Assembly: GCA_963726295.1 (NCBI GenBank)
Contig: CAVSBW010000001.1
Location: forward strand, 124,001-188,000
DNA: 64,000 nt
Direction of reading: 5' to 3'
Origin: DASSQJ01 sp963726295
GTDB lineage: Bacteria > Actinomycetota > Actinomycetes > Actinomycetales > Dermatophilaceae
How positions within the stretch are numbered: the first letter of the stretch is position 1; every line of letters begins with the position of its first letter. Below are positions 17,021 through 25,951 of the stretch, one piece after another. Both the position numbers and the translations under genes were made by a program. Below the pieces are notes generated by a model. It worked only from the letters and a program-made list of their open reading frames with translations. It made no database searches and was not told the origin of the DNA.

Positions 17021-18027
17021 CCGGCCCCGGAACGGCGAGGACCGTCGAGGACGATGGCGAGCTGGGCGCCGCCCTCGGGTGACTCCGACGCCACCAGACG
17101 GCCCCCGGCCGTGGTCGCCACCGAGGCGACGAGCCGTAGGCCGAAGCCGGTCTGCGAGTAGGTGTCCCGGAGCAGGCCGCCCGCGGACGTGCTGGCCGTG
17201 GGGCGGTGGGTATCGGTCATGTCGTGGTCGGCGGCCGCGTTCACGTGCGCGAGGAGCGCGGGGGAGAGGCCGGCGCCGGAGTCGGCGACACCGACGGCCG
17301 TCCCCGCATCGGTCTCGGCCGCGAAGAGGCGGATGGTGTCGCCGTCATCGGTGTAGCGGACCGCGTTCTCGACGAGCGTGTCGAGGGCAGCTTTCAGGCG
17401 GCCGGCGTTGACCGGCACGGCCTCGACCGAGCAGTCGACCACGAGCTCGCGGTCCACGACACCGGACCAGCGCCGCTCGACCTCGGCGAGCACCGGCCCG
17501 ACCTCGGTGGGCCGGTCGGGTGCGCCCAGGTCCATGGCGACGGCGCGGACCAGGCGGTCGGTGACCCGAGAGAGGTGGAAGATCTCGGCGCGCACCGTCT
17601 CCAGGTCCTCCCGGTGCTCGGGGTCGGTCTCGACCTCGAGGAGACGGTCGACGTAACCCCCGGCGACGGTGAGGGGCGTTCGCAGCTCGTGCGAGGTCAT
17701 CCGGCTCAGCCGTTCACGGGCCGCCGCGCGGCGTCGCTCCACCTCTGCGAGGCGGCTGATCCGCTCGAGGGCCTGCTCGCGCCGGCGGACGTGGAAGATG
17801 ACGCAGCCGGCCAGGACGCCGGGCACGAAGACCTCGATGAGCTCGGCCGGAGGGAGGCCACCCGCCAACACGCGAGGGACCATCACCACCGCGGTGAGGA
17901 CGACGAACGCCGCGATCGACACCATCGTCGGCAGGACGGGCCACACGGCGAAGCCGTAGAGCAGCGCGAACGACAGCACCACGACCTCGACCGCGTAGAT
18001 CTCCGCGGTGGGGTTGGCGACCAGCAC
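16948..18027 (-). CDS. Sensor histidine kinase, start uncertain
   Basis: At least 359 residues. About four membrane helices (for example EVVVLSFALLYGFAVWPVL and FVPGVLAGCVIFHV) occupy the N-terminal third with almost no extracytoplasmic loop. A HisKA domain with MTSHELRTPLTV (phospho-His) and an HATPase domain with VENAVRY, DSGAGLSP and TGFGLRLVAS follow. Open sequence upstream of the GTG at 18027 already encodes the first helix (TLFALWLVLLTCASL), but contains no ATG, GTG or TTG in frame. The GTG overlapping the regulator stop (GTGA, 18089-18092) is in another frame. A missing base or a non-standard start is therefore likely. The sensor has no periplasmic domain, so it probably senses the membrane or an internal signal. 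It is paired with the regulator at 18089. Confidence 0.85.
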   Translation of the reverse strand: MLVANPTAEIYAVEVVVLSFALLYGFAVWPVLPTMVSIAAFVVLTAVVMVPRVLAGGLPPAELIEVFVPGVLAGCVIFHVRRREQALERISRLAEVERRRAAARERLSRMTSHELRTPLTVAGGYVDRLLEVETDPEHREDLETVRAEIFHLSRVTDRLVRAVAMDLGAPDRPTEVGPVLAEVERRWSGVVDRELVVDCSVEAVPVNAGRLKAALDTLVENAVRYTDDGDTIRLFAAETDAGTAVGVADSGAGLSPALLAHVNAAADHDMTDTHRPTASTSAGGLLRDTYSQTGFGLRLVASVATTAGGRLVASESPEGGAQLAIVLDGPRRSGAGQRTTTVSTADRSSEPDLAVRSTA

Positions 18028-18088
18028 GAGCGACGCGCAGGTGAGGAGGACGAGCCAGAGCGCGAAGAGCGTCCTGGACCGTCCGGGG

Positions 18089-18763
18089 TCACGCCGCGGC
18101 GACGTAGTAGCCCACCCCCCGCACGGTCTCGATGACCGAGGCGTCGGACATCTTGGTGCGGAGGCGGCCCACGCAGACCTCGAGCACGTTGCTGCCCGGG
18201 TCGAAGTCGTAGCCCCAGATGTCGTGCAGCAGCTCCTGGCGGGTGCAGACGTCCCCTCGGCGGCGGAGCAGGTGGGCGAGCACCGCCGTCTCCCGTTCGC
18301 TGAGCGGCTGGAAGCCCGTTGCGGTGCAGAGCACACGCCGGTGGGTGTCGAGGCGGAGGTCGCCGTGTTCGAGGAAGCGTCCGTGCTCCGGTTCGGAGTC
18401 CGCTCGGGCGCGGAGGTGTCGGTTGACGCGGGCGACGAGCTCGGCGACGACGAACGGCTTGGTGACGAAGTCGACGGCGCCGTCGTTGATGGCCTGCACC
18501 CGGGTGCCGACGTCAGACGCACCGGAGAGCACGACGACAGGCGGGGGTTCCGCGCGCGAGTTGACATGCTGCAGGACGCTCAGCCCGTCCATGACGGGCA
18601 TGACGAGGTCCAGCAGGACGAGGTCGACGTGCTGGTCGACGAGCGCGTCACAGGCCGCCTGACCGTCCGCCACCGGGATCGGGCGGTGACCCGCCGCCGC
18701 GAGGCACCGGGCCAGGAGGCCCCTCAGCTTGGCCTCGTCATCGGCGATGAGGATGTCTGCCAC
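18089..18763 (-). CDS. OmpR/PhoB-family response regulator
   Basis: 224 residues. The receiver domain (1-120) has the acidic pair in IADDEAK, the phospho-acceptor Asp in LVLLDLVMPVMDG and the conserved Lys in FVTKPF. A winged-helix DNA-binding domain (about 130-224) ends ETVRGVGYYVAAA. The GTG start at 18763 is chosen because AGAGGGGG lies a few bases upstream and it gives a standard receiver start (VADILIADDE). A longer version beginning upstream would add an unusual extension. It lies directly upstream of the kinase. Its targets could include the convergent secreted cluster, but that is only positional. Confidence 0.9.
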   Translation of the reverse strand: MADILIADDEAKLRGLLARCLAAAGHRPIPVADGQAACDALVDQHVDLVLLDLVMPVMDGLSVLQHVNSRAEPPPVVVLSGASDVGTRVQAINDGAVDFVTKPFVVAELVARVNRHLRARADSEPEHGRFLEHGDLRLDTHRRVLCTATGFQPLSERETAVLAHLLRRRGDVCTRQELLHDIWGYDFDPGSNVLEVCVGRLRTKMSDASVIETVRGVGYYVAAA

Positions 18764-19284
18764 GTACGTCCACCCCCTCTGATGACAGGACCCTGACGCC
18801 ATGATGACCGACCCGTGACGCCGTCGTGAGTCCTTTCTGAGAATCGGTCGCCGGGTCTGTTCTGGACGTCCGATGGAGGGCAGTCTTGGAGGTGCCGGGT
18901 CTTGCAGGGAGCACTCGGTGGGAGTCGTCCAGTGACGGGTGCCCGCACCCGCCCGCCCCGTGGGGCACTGACGTCCGGTGAGCCCTCCGGACGCAGCCAC
19001 GGCGACCACCCTGCAGAGGACGGGTACGCCCGTCCGACCGGTCGCCGTGGTTGTCCACGGGCCGGTGACGACGAGCACGCTGGAGGGCCTGGAGCCCTGC
19101 ACTCCACCTCACGCCACACAGGATGACAAGCGCACCACCCCGTGACCATGGCCTGATCGGGCCATTCCCCGCCGACCAGCGTGCAGGTGCTGGCGCCCGG
19201 CGGGTCCACACCACCCGCATCCCGAGGCTCCGGTGTGACCGAGCAGACGGCGCTGCGTCGACACTCCCGGAGGAGAATGGGGGC
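18764..19284. other. 521-base divergent intergenic region
   Basis: Separates the response regulator (leftward) from the first universal stress gene (rightward). No convincing ORF is seen. It holds a nested inverted repeat at 18997-19050 and presumably two divergent promoters. I looked for a dormancy-type DosR box and saw none. Confidence 0.5.
18997..19050. repeat. Nested inverted repeat / cruciform
   Basis: The outer arms CCACGGCGACC (18997-19007) and GGTCGCCGTGG (19040-19050) are perfect over 11 bp. Inside them GGACGGG (19018-19024) and CCCGTCC (19029-19035) pair around TACG. It could be a terminator, a structured leader RNA of the stress gene downstream, or an operator. Confidence 0.55.
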
Positions 19285-20232
19285 ATGGCCGACGACGTGA
19301 CGAGGCCAGGCCCGACGACCCGGGAACGGGTCGGTGCCGGAGCCCGGGGCCACGGTGTCGCCCCCGTCGTCGCCGCTCTCGACGGCTCGGCCGCCGACGT
19401 CGCCGTCGCGGCGTGGGCATCGGACGAGGCGGCCCGTTCCGGGCGGACGCTGCGGCTGGTGAACGTGGTGGAGCCGGGGTTCGGGATGACGTCGACGCAG
19501 GCGGCACTCGGTGAGCTGCCGTCCCTGGCCGCGCCACTGCGCGAGGCCGGGCGGGACGTGGTGGCCCGCGGCGCGCTGGGTGTCGCGGAGCGCCACCCGG
19601 GTCTCGTGGTCGAGCAGGTGGTGGAGTGGGGGTCCCCGGCCGCGGTCCTCGTGAACCTCTCCCGGGGCGCGGCCTGGCTCGTCGTCGGGACCCCCGCCCG
19701 GGCGCGGGCCGAGCGGGCCCTGCTCGGGTCGGTCACCATGGCGGTGGTCTCGCACGCACGGTGCGCGGTCGCCGTCGTCCCTTCCGGTCAGGACGGTGGA
19801 GGGCCGCGGCACGTCGTCGTCGGGGTCGACGGAAGCGCCTGCAGCGCCAACGCCGTCGAGCTGGCCCTGACCGTCGCCGAGTCGGCCGGGGGCGACGTGA
19901 CCTGTGTCGTCGGCTGGAGCGTCGAGGTCGTCGACGGAGTGGTGGTCACCGAGCCCGGGACGGATGCCTGGCGGCGGGTGGAGGCCCGGTACGACCGCCT
20001 GGTGCACGACGTCGTCGACCCGTTCGCCCGCGCGCACCCCGACGTCACCGTGGGGGTGGTGGTCCGTCCGGGCGGAGCGGTCGCCGCCCTGCTCGACACC
20101 GCCGCCGAACGCGACGCCGACCTCGTCGTGGTCGGCAGCCGCGGGCGGGGCGGGTTCGCCGGTCTGCTGCTCGGGTCCGTGAGCCGGAGGGTCGTCGAGC
20201 GCGCCGCGACGGTGGTGGCCGTCGCGCACTGA
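19285..20232 (+). CDS. Universal stress protein, two UspA domains (copy 1)
   Basis: 315 residues forming two tandem UspA domains (about 28-170 and 175-315). The C-terminal domain has the ATP-binding signature GSRGRGGFAGLLLGS; the N-terminal one has a weaker GTPARARAERALLGS. Such actinobacterial proteins bind ATP and respond to hypoxia or other stress. The ATG at 19285 follows GGAGGAG by 9 bases; upstream open sequence is ignored. It is followed after 69 bases by a paralogue, with a small GC hairpin (20239-20257) in the gap. Confidence 0.9.
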   Translation: MADDVTRPGPTTRERVGAGARGHGVAPVVAALDGSAADVAVAAWASDEAARSGRTLRLVNVVEPGFGMTSTQAALGELPSLAAPLREAGRDVVARGALGVAERHPGLVVEQVVEWGSPAAVLVNLSRGAAWLVVGTPARARAERALLGSVTMAVVSHARCAVAVVPSGQDGGGPRHVVVGVDGSACSANAVELALTVAESAGGDVTCVVGWSVEVVDGVVVTEPGTDAWRRVEARYDRLVHDVVDPFARAHPDVTVGVVVRPGGAVAALLDTAAERDADLVVVGSRGRGGFAGLLLGSVSRRVVERAATVVAVAH

Positions 20233-20301
20233 GACTTTCGCCGCCTCCCGGGCGGCGGACGACGAGGCGCCGTCGTCATGGCGCCGGGAAAGGAGGCCGC
20301 C

Positions 20302-21189
20302 GTGAACGAGGTCCCCGTACGCATGCACTCAGGAGACGTGGTCGCGGCCCTCGACTCCACCACCCACGACGAGGGCGTCGCCGCCTGGGCAGCGGCCGAG
20401 GCGGACCGCTCGGGCAGCACGCTGCGGCTGGTGTCGGTGGTCGAGGCCGGTCTGCAGCTCGCCCCCTACGAAGCGCTGGCAGCAGGCTCACCGAGCCTGT
20501 CCGAGCAGATCGACGCCGACACCCGCCGCCACCTGAACACGGTGGCTGAGGGCGTCGCCCTGCGGTTCCCCGGCCTCAAGGTGGTCAACGAGGTGCTCTG
20601 GGGCTCGTCGGCCGCCGGGCTCGTCGAGGCGTCTGAGACGGCGCGGCTGCTCGTGCTCGGGTCGCCGGCCCACGCGGGCATCGGCTCCGTCGTCGTCCCG
20701 GCGATGGCCCACGCCCACTGCCCCGTCGTCGTCGTCCCCGAGGGGTCGCCCACAGGGCGGCCCCGGAGCGCGGTCGTCGGCGTCGACGGCAGCACGTCGA
20801 GCCGACGCGCCCTCGAGCACGCCCTGTCGATGGTCGACCCCGATGACGGCCGGGTCACCTGTGTCGTCGCCTGGCGCACCGAGGTCGAGGCGGAGGTGCT
20901 GCTCACCTACATGCAGGCCGAGTCGGTGCCGACCATCGACGAGCGCTACGCGGCGATGCTCGACGAGGTGGTCGGCGAGGTCGCTCCGCGGTTCCCGGGG
21001 GTGCAGGTCACCTCGGTCGTGCGGCACGGGAACACCGCGACCGCGCTCCTCGACGTCGCCCACGAGGAGGACGCCGACATCGTGGCCGTCGGCAGCCGGG
21101 GCCACGGCGGCTTCGCCGCCCTGCTGCTCGGCAGCGTCAGCCGGAGGGTGGTGGGCCGGGCCGACCGGCCCGTGGTGGTCGTCCGCTGA
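20302..21189 (+). CDS. Universal stress protein, two UspA domains (copy 2)
   Basis: 295 residues, again two UspA domains, with GSPAHAGIGSVVVPA in the first and GSRGHGGFAALLLGS in the second. The GTG at 20302 is preferred because AGGAGG sits 5 bases upstream; an in-frame ATG at 20278 lacks such a site. It is similar to the preceding gene along its length, indicating tandem duplication, and the two probably form one transcript. Confidence 0.88.
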   Translation: MNEVPVRMHSGDVVAALDSTTHDEGVAAWAAAEADRSGSTLRLVSVVEAGLQLAPYEALAAGSPSLSEQIDADTRRHLNTVAEGVALRFPGLKVVNEVLWGSSAAGLVEASETARLLVLGSPAHAGIGSVVVPAMAHAHCPVVVVPEGSPTGRPRSAVVGVDGSTSSRRALEHALSMVDPDDGRVTCVVAWRTEVEAEVLLTYMQAESVPTIDERYAAMLDEVVGEVAPRFPGVQVTSVVRHGNTATALLDVAHEEDADIVAVGSRGHGGFAALLLGSVSRRVVGRADRPVVVVR

Positions 21190-21214
21190 CGACCGCAACC
21201 ACGCGGGGCGCGGC

Positions 21215-22018
21215 TCAGCCGTCGACGAACGGCCAGCCGCGCACCATCCGGGCGTCGCGGCCCGGTTCGATGTAGTGCTCCGCCCCGAACATCAGGGCGA
21301 AGGCCTCCTGGGGCATCTGGAGCATGAAGCCGACGTCGTCGACCTGGCTGGCGTGGCAGGCGAGCGCGGCCCTCTTGGTCGGGATGAGGTCGGTGACGTC
21401 GACCTGCCAGTGGATCTCCGCCTCCGGGGTGCCCATGGGGTTGCCGTCGTCCCACCCCGCGTCGGGGTCGATCGCCTCCTGGCCCGCGGCCTCGGCCATC
21501 GCCACGAGGGTCCGCATGCGGTCGCGGTTGTAGGTGGACTCCAGGACGCGGGGACGACGGGCCGCGAGGTCGGCCGCGCGGTGTGTGACCCGGTGCACCT
21601 GGACGTGGTCGGGGTGCCCGTAGGCGCCGTGCCAGTCGTAGCCGACGACGATGTCGGCGCCCTCCTCGTCGAGGACGGCGGCGACGCGCGCGGCGGCCTC
21701 GTCGACGTCGGCGGCCGCGAACGCACCGTCGGCGGTGTTCTGCTCCCAGCCGGTCATCCCCGAGTCGGTGTAGCCGAGCCGGGCCACACGGTGGAGCCCG
21801 ATGACCTCGGCCGCGGCCTCCGCCTCCCGGCGCCGGCGGTCGACGACGGTCTCGCCGGGCGCGAGGTCGTCGGGCACGTTGCCGTGGTCGCCGTTGGTGG
21901 CGACGACGAGCACGACGCGGTGGCCCTCGGCGACGGCGCGGGCCATCGTGCCGGAGGTCTGGGAGGCCTCGTCGTCGGGGTGGGCGTGGACGAAGACGAT
22001 GGTCGACACGAGGACCAT
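21215..22018 (-). CDS. PIG-L family N-deacetylase
   Basis: 267 residues of the LmbE/PIG-L zinc hydrolase fold. Zinc and catalytic residues are visible in VHAHPDDEAS (about 11-20) and GAYGHPDHVQVH. Relatives deacetylate GlcNAc-type sugars or hydrolyse mycothiol conjugates. It is distinct from the mshB gene at 36549, and no sugar substrate can be assigned. It is a single gene, convergent with the stress proteins. The ATG at 22018 has a GGTGAGG-like site immediately upstream; GTG at 22009 is an alternative. Confidence 0.85.
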   Translation of the reverse strand: MVLVSTIVFVHAHPDDEASQTSGTMARAVAEGHRVVLVVATNGDHGNVPDDLAPGETVVDRRRREAEAAAEVIGLHRVARLGYTDSGMTGWEQNTADGAFAAADVDEAAARVAAVLDEEGADIVVGYDWHGAYGHPDHVQVHRVTHRAADLAARRPRVLESTYNRDRMRTLVAMAEAAGQEAIDPDAGWDDGNPMGTPEAEIHWQVDVTDLIPTKRAALACHASQVDDVGFMLQMPQEAFALMFGAEHYIEPGRDARMVRGWPFVDG

Positions 22019-22190
22019 CCTCACCCCCACGCTCCGACAGGCTGAGAGGCACCCCCGGCATCCACCGTCCCCACATCCGCCCCACCGGGAGTCGCCCAGC
22101 CCTGACGGCAGCACGTGCCACCCGGTCGGGCGGTCCCGTGGCGGGCGGGCCGCCGAACCGGGTGCGGCCAGGAGTTGGCAGGATGGGCGC

Positions 22191-24317
22191 ATGTCGTCGC
22201 CGTCGCACCAGCTCGTCGAGCTCGCCACCGTCCACGGCGTCGCCACCGACTACTGGGACTGGCTGGGGCAGCACGTCCCGGTCTCCGCCGAGTCCATCGA
22301 GGCGGTCCTCGCGGCCCTCGGTGTCGACGCCTCGGACGACGCCGCCGTGGCTGACGCGCTCGTCGACGCCGGCGACGTGCCCTGGCGGCGCACGGTGCCG
22401 GCCGCCACGGTCGTCCGCGAGGGCGTGACGGCCCAGGTGGCCACGCACGTGCCGGGCGGCAGCGACATCCGGGTGGTGGTGGAGCTCGAGGACGGCGGCC
22501 GCCGCGAGCTCGCCCAGGTCGACCGGTGGGTGGCCGACCGTGTCGTCGACGGGGTCACCCTTGGCGAGGCGACGTTCGAGGTGCCGTCCGACCTGCCGCT
22601 CGGCTGGCACCGGCTCGTCGCCGACCCCGAGGTGCCCGCGCCGCACCCGGGGACCACCACCGGCACGCTCGTCGTGACCCCGCAGCGACTGGAGCTGCAC
22701 GAGGGGCTGCGGGACCGCCGGGCCGTTGGGCTGATGGCCCAGCTGTACCAGGTGCGGTCGGGTGGGTCGTGGGGCACCGGCGACCTGCGGGACCTCGCCG
22801 ACCTCGGGTCCTGGGCCGCGGCCGCGCACGACGCCGACTTCGTGCTCGTCAACCCGCTGCACGCGGCCGAGCCGGTCGTCCCGATGGAGCCCTCGCCCTA
22901 CCTGCCCACCACGCGCCGCTTCGTCAACCCCCTGTACCTGCGGGTCGAGGACGTGCCGGAGGTCGCGCTGCTCGAGAACTCCGCCCACCGCCGGCTGCTC
23001 CAGCTCGCGGAGGGCGCGCGTGCACTCAACGCCGAGGACACCATCGACCGCGACGCGGCGTGGACGGCGAAGAAGGCGGCCCTCAGGCTGGTGCACGACG
23101 CCGGCCTCACCGAGGGGCGCCGGGCCACGTTCGAGGCCTTCTGCGCCCGCGAGGGGGAGGGGCTCCTCCGGTTCGCCACGTGGTGTGCGCTCGCCGAGGT
23201 GTGGGGGATGCCGTGGACCGAGTGGCCCCAGGAGTACCTCGACCCGGAGTCACCGGCCGTGGCGGCCTTCCGCGCCGAGCGGGCCCGTGACGTCGACTTC
23301 CACCGGTGGCTCCAGTGGCTGCTCGAGCAGCAGCTGGCCCAGGTGCAGAGGGAGGTCCGCACGGCCGGCATGTCGCTCGGGGTGGTGCACGACCTCGCCG
23401 TGGGGGTGCACCCGGTGGGTGCCGACGCGTGGGGGCTGGGGCACGCCCTGGCCCGGGGGGTCACGGTCGGCGCCCCGCCGGACCAGTTCAACCAGCTGGG
23501 GCAGAACTGGAGTCAGCCACCGTGGCGGCCGGACGGGCTCGCCGAGCTCGGGTACGCGCCGTTCCGCGACATGGTGCGGACGGTGCTCCGCGACTCCGGT
23601 GGCATCCGGGTCGACCACGTCATGGGCCTGTTCCGCCTCTGGTGGATCCCCGAGGGTGGCACGCCGGCCGACGGTGCGTACGTGTACTACGACCACGAGG
23701 CGCTCATCGGCATCCTCGTCCTGGAGGCCCAGCGGGCCGGGGCGGTGGTGGTGGGTGAGGACCTGGGCGTCGTCGAGCCGTGGGTCCGCGACCAAATGGC
23801 CGAGCGCGGGCTGGCGGGCACCAGCATCCTGTGGTTCGAGTGGGAGGACGACCGCCCGAAGCCTCCCGAGCACTACCGCGAGCTGTGCCTGTCGTCGGTG
23901 ACGACCCATGACCTGCCGCCGTCGGCCGGTTACCTCAGTCTCGAGCACATCGCGGTCCGCGAGCGGCTCGGCCTCCTCACCCGGACGGCCGAGGAGGAGC
24001 GGACGCTCGAGGAGGCCGCCATCGGCCGGGTGCGCGACGTCCTCGTCGAGCGGGGGTTGCTGGACCCCGCCGGCGGTGCGGACGAGACACTCGTGGCGCT
24101 GCACCGCTGGTTGGCCCTGACGCCGAGCCGGATGCTGGCCGTGGCCCTGCCCGACCTCGTCGGCGACCGGCGAGCCGTCAACCAGCCGGGGACCGACGAG
24201 GAGTACCCCAACTGGCGGGTGCCGCTCGCCGGCCCGGACGGTCGGCCGGTCGACCTCGACGACATCCGCGAGTCCGACCTCGCCGAGGCGCTGTTCGACG
24301 CGCTCCGCGGCGACTGA
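22191..24317 (+). CDS. malQ: 4-alpha-glucanotransferase (amylomaltase), GH77
   Basis: 708 residues, the long actinobacterial form with an extra N-terminal region (about 1-165, beta-sandwich) before the GH77 barrel. The nucleophile Asp is in GIRVDHVMGLFRL, the acid/base Glu in VVGEDLGVVEP and the stabilising Asp in TTHDLPPSAGYL. It disproportionates maltooligosaccharides during maltose and glycogen use. The ATG at 22191 lies 6 bases after CAGGAT, a weak version of the leaderless promoter pattern seen further right. It is a single gene, and divergent from the PIG-L gene. Confidence 0.93.
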   Translation: MSSPSHQLVELATVHGVATDYWDWLGQHVPVSAESIEAVLAALGVDASDDAAVADALVDAGDVPWRRTVPAATVVREGVTAQVATHVPGGSDIRVVVELEDGGRRELAQVDRWVADRVVDGVTLGEATFEVPSDLPLGWHRLVADPEVPAPHPGTTTGTLVVTPQRLELHEGLRDRRAVGLMAQLYQVRSGGSWGTGDLRDLADLGSWAAAAHDADFVLVNPLHAAEPVVPMEPSPYLPTTRRFVNPLYLRVEDVPEVALLENSAHRRLLQLAEGARALNAEDTIDRDAAWTAKKAALRLVHDAGLTEGRRATFEAFCAREGEGLLRFATWCALAEVWGMPWTEWPQEYLDPESPAVAAFRAERARDVDFHRWLQWLLEQQLAQVQREVRTAGMSLGVVHDLAVGVHPVGADAWGLGHALARGVTVGAPPDQFNQLGQNWSQPPWRPDGLAELGYAPFRDMVRTVLRDSGGIRVDHVMGLFRLWWIPEGGTPADGAYVYYDHEALIGILVLEAQRAGAVVVGEDLGVVEPWVRDQMAERGLAGTSILWFEWEDDRPKPPEHYRELCLSSVTTHDLPPSAGYLSLEHIAVRERLGLLTRTAEEERTLEEAAIGRVRDVLVERGLLDPAGGADETLVALHRWLALTPSRMLAVALPDLVGDRRAVNQPGTDEEYPNWRVPLAGPDGRPVDLDDIRESDLAEALFDALRGD

Positions 24318-24485
24318 CGATCCGTCCGGGCGATGACGCCGACGCCCTCGCCCGCGACCCTGGGTGCATCGCGTGGTGGAGCGCATCAGGTGTCGTGATC
24401 ACGCCGCCCAGTGCGCCGTAACCCGCGCCCCGGTGAGCGCGGCGTCGCCATCACCGGTGGACGCGGCCGACGCCACGGCCCGTGC

Positions 24486-25205
24486 TCAGCCCGCGGAGCG
24501 GACGATGTTGGCGAACCGGTCCGCGAAGGGCCGCCAGGCCTCGCGCAGGCTGTCCGCGGCCGCCTCGACTGCCGCAACCGCGTCCAGCGCAGCGGCGCCG
24601 GGCCCGTCGGGGGCGGCAGCCCGGACCCACTCCTCGAACACCGCCGGCGGGGTCTCGGGGTGGAACTGCACCCCCCACGCCCGTTCGCCCAGCCGCAGCG
24701 CCTGCGGCATCCCCCCGAGCAGGCGGGCCAGCACGGTCGCGCCGGGGGGCAGGGTGGTGACGACGTCGTCGTTGTAGTGGACGGCCGGGCGCCCGTCGAA
24801 GCCCGCGAGCAGCGGGTCCGAGGTGCCCGCGTCGGTGAGACGGACGGGGACGACGCCCAGGGTGGTGCCCTGCGGGTTCGGCTCGGAGACGCCGCCCAGC
24901 GCCACCGCCGCCAGCTGGTGGCCGAGGCACACCCCGAGCACCGGCGCCCCCGAGGCCACGGCCTTGCGCACCAGCTCCTTGGTGGGGCCCAGCCACGGGT
25001 GCTCGGCGTCGTCGTTCGCGCCCATCTCGCCGCCGAGGACGACGAGCCCGTCGTGGTCCCCCTCGTCGAGCCGCGCGGGGACCGGCTGTCCGAGGTCGCC
25101 GCGGACGACGTCGAGGGTGAGACCCGCGGCCTGCCACCACTCCCCGAGCCACGCCACCGGCGCGTCGGGCTCGTGCTGCACCACGAGCAGGCGGGGTCCG
25201 GTCAC
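24486..25205 (-). CDS. Class I glutamine amidotransferase-like protein
   Basis: 239 residues of the GATase1 fold. The catalytic Cys is in GVCLGHQLAA, and the His-Glu pair in GVQFHPETPP. There is no synthase domain, so it resembles stand-alone amidotransferases often called GMP synthase-like; the acceptor substrate is unknown. The GTG start overlaps the stop of the transporter gene (GTGA, 25202-25205), making it the last gene of a three-gene operon. Confidence 0.87.
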   Translation of the reverse strand: MTGPRLLVVQHEPDAPVAWLGEWWQAAGLTLDVVRGDLGQPVPARLDEGDHDGLVVLGGEMGANDDAEHPWLGPTKELVRKAVASGAPVLGVCLGHQLAAVALGGVSEPNPQGTTLGVVPVRLTDAGTSDPLLAGFDGRPAVHYNDDVVTTLPPGATVLARLLGGMPQALRLGERAWGVQFHPETPPAVFEEWVRAAAPDGPGAAALDAVAAVEAAADSLREAWRPFADRFANIVRSAG

Positions 25206-25951
25206 AGCTGTGTGCCCACCAGGGTGCCGATCGCGTAGGTGACGGCCATCGCGATGAGCCCACCGACGACGACACGAGCCGTGGCGGTGCGCGCCGAAGC
25301 GTCGCCGAGGCGGGCGCTGACCCACCCGGCTCCGGCGAGGGCCACGACGACCGCGAGCACGGTGACCGGCACTCGCGCGGAGGCACCCGGGAGGACGATG
25401 GCCAGCAGCGGCAGGAGCGCTCCGACGGTGAACGCCACCATCGAGGCCCAGGCGGCGTGCCAGGGGTTGGTGAGGTTCTCGGGGTCGATGCCGAGCTCGA
25501 CCTCGGCGTGGGCGGCGAGGGCGTCGTGCTCGGTGAGCTCGACGGCGATCCGGTGCGCCAGGTCGGGGGAGAGACCCTTGGCCTCGTACAGCTGCGTGAG
25601 CTCGGCGAGCTCCTCCTCCGGCATCTCCTCGAGCTCACGGATCTCCTTCTGGAGGAGGGCTCGCTCGCTGTCTCGCTGCGTGCTCACGGACACGTACTCG
25701 CCGACGGCCATGCTCATGGCGCCGGCGGCGAGACCGGCGAGGCCGGCGGTGAGGATGACGGCGCGGTCCGTGGTGGCCGCCGCGACGCCGATGACCAGAC
25801 CGGCGGTGGAGACGATGCCGTCGTTGGCCCCGAGCACCCCGGCCCGCAGCCAGTTCAGCCGGCCCGCGAAGCCCTTGTCGTGCGGCTCGTGGGGGTGGGT
25901 CGAGCCGCTGTCCGCGGCTGCCGGCACCGGTGTGCCCTCGGCGTCAGCCAC
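25202..25951 (-). CDS. VIT1/CCC1-family iron/manganese transporter
   Basis: 249 residues. It contains the family signature NWLRAGVLGANDGIVSTAGLVIGVA (given here as positions about 33-57), a second helix with GAMSMAVGEYVSVSTQRD, a charged cytoplasmic segment rich in Glu (about 95-140) that in relatives binds metal, and two further pairs of helices. It likely moves Fe2+ or Mn2+ out of the cytoplasm. The ATG at 25951 overlaps the pterin dehydratase by 8 bases. Confidence 0.92.
   Translation of the reverse strand: MADAEGTPVPAAADSGSTHPHEPHDKGFAGRLNWLRAGVLGANDGIVSTAGLVIGVAAATTDRAVILTAGLAGLAAGAMSMAVGEYVSVSTQRDSERALLQKEIRELEEMPEEELAELTQLYEAKGLSPDLAHRIAVELTEHDALAAHAEVELGIDPENLTNPWHAAWASMVAFTVGALLPLLAIVLPGASARVPVTVLAVVVALAGAGWVSARLGDASARTATARVVVGGLIAMAVTYAIGTLVGTQL

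Noticed and set aside
18028..18567. Kinase translated from the far upstream start of its open frame
   Set aside because: It would overlap nearly all of the response regulator's output domain and encode Ser/Pro-rich sequence; only the last few codons before 18027 look real.
18764..19284. DosR/DevR box before the universal stress genes
   Set aside because: I searched by eye for GGGACTTTAGTCCC-like sites and found none convincing.
21215..22018. Assignment of the PIG-L gene as mca or mshB
   Set aside because: Its motifs are generic and the mshB context gene is at 36549; the substrate cannot be told apart by eye.
20946..23096. Long minus-strand open frame across the stress, PIG-L and malQ genes
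   Set aside because: Arg/Pro/Gly-rich composition and three well-supported genes in other frames; it is a GC artefact.
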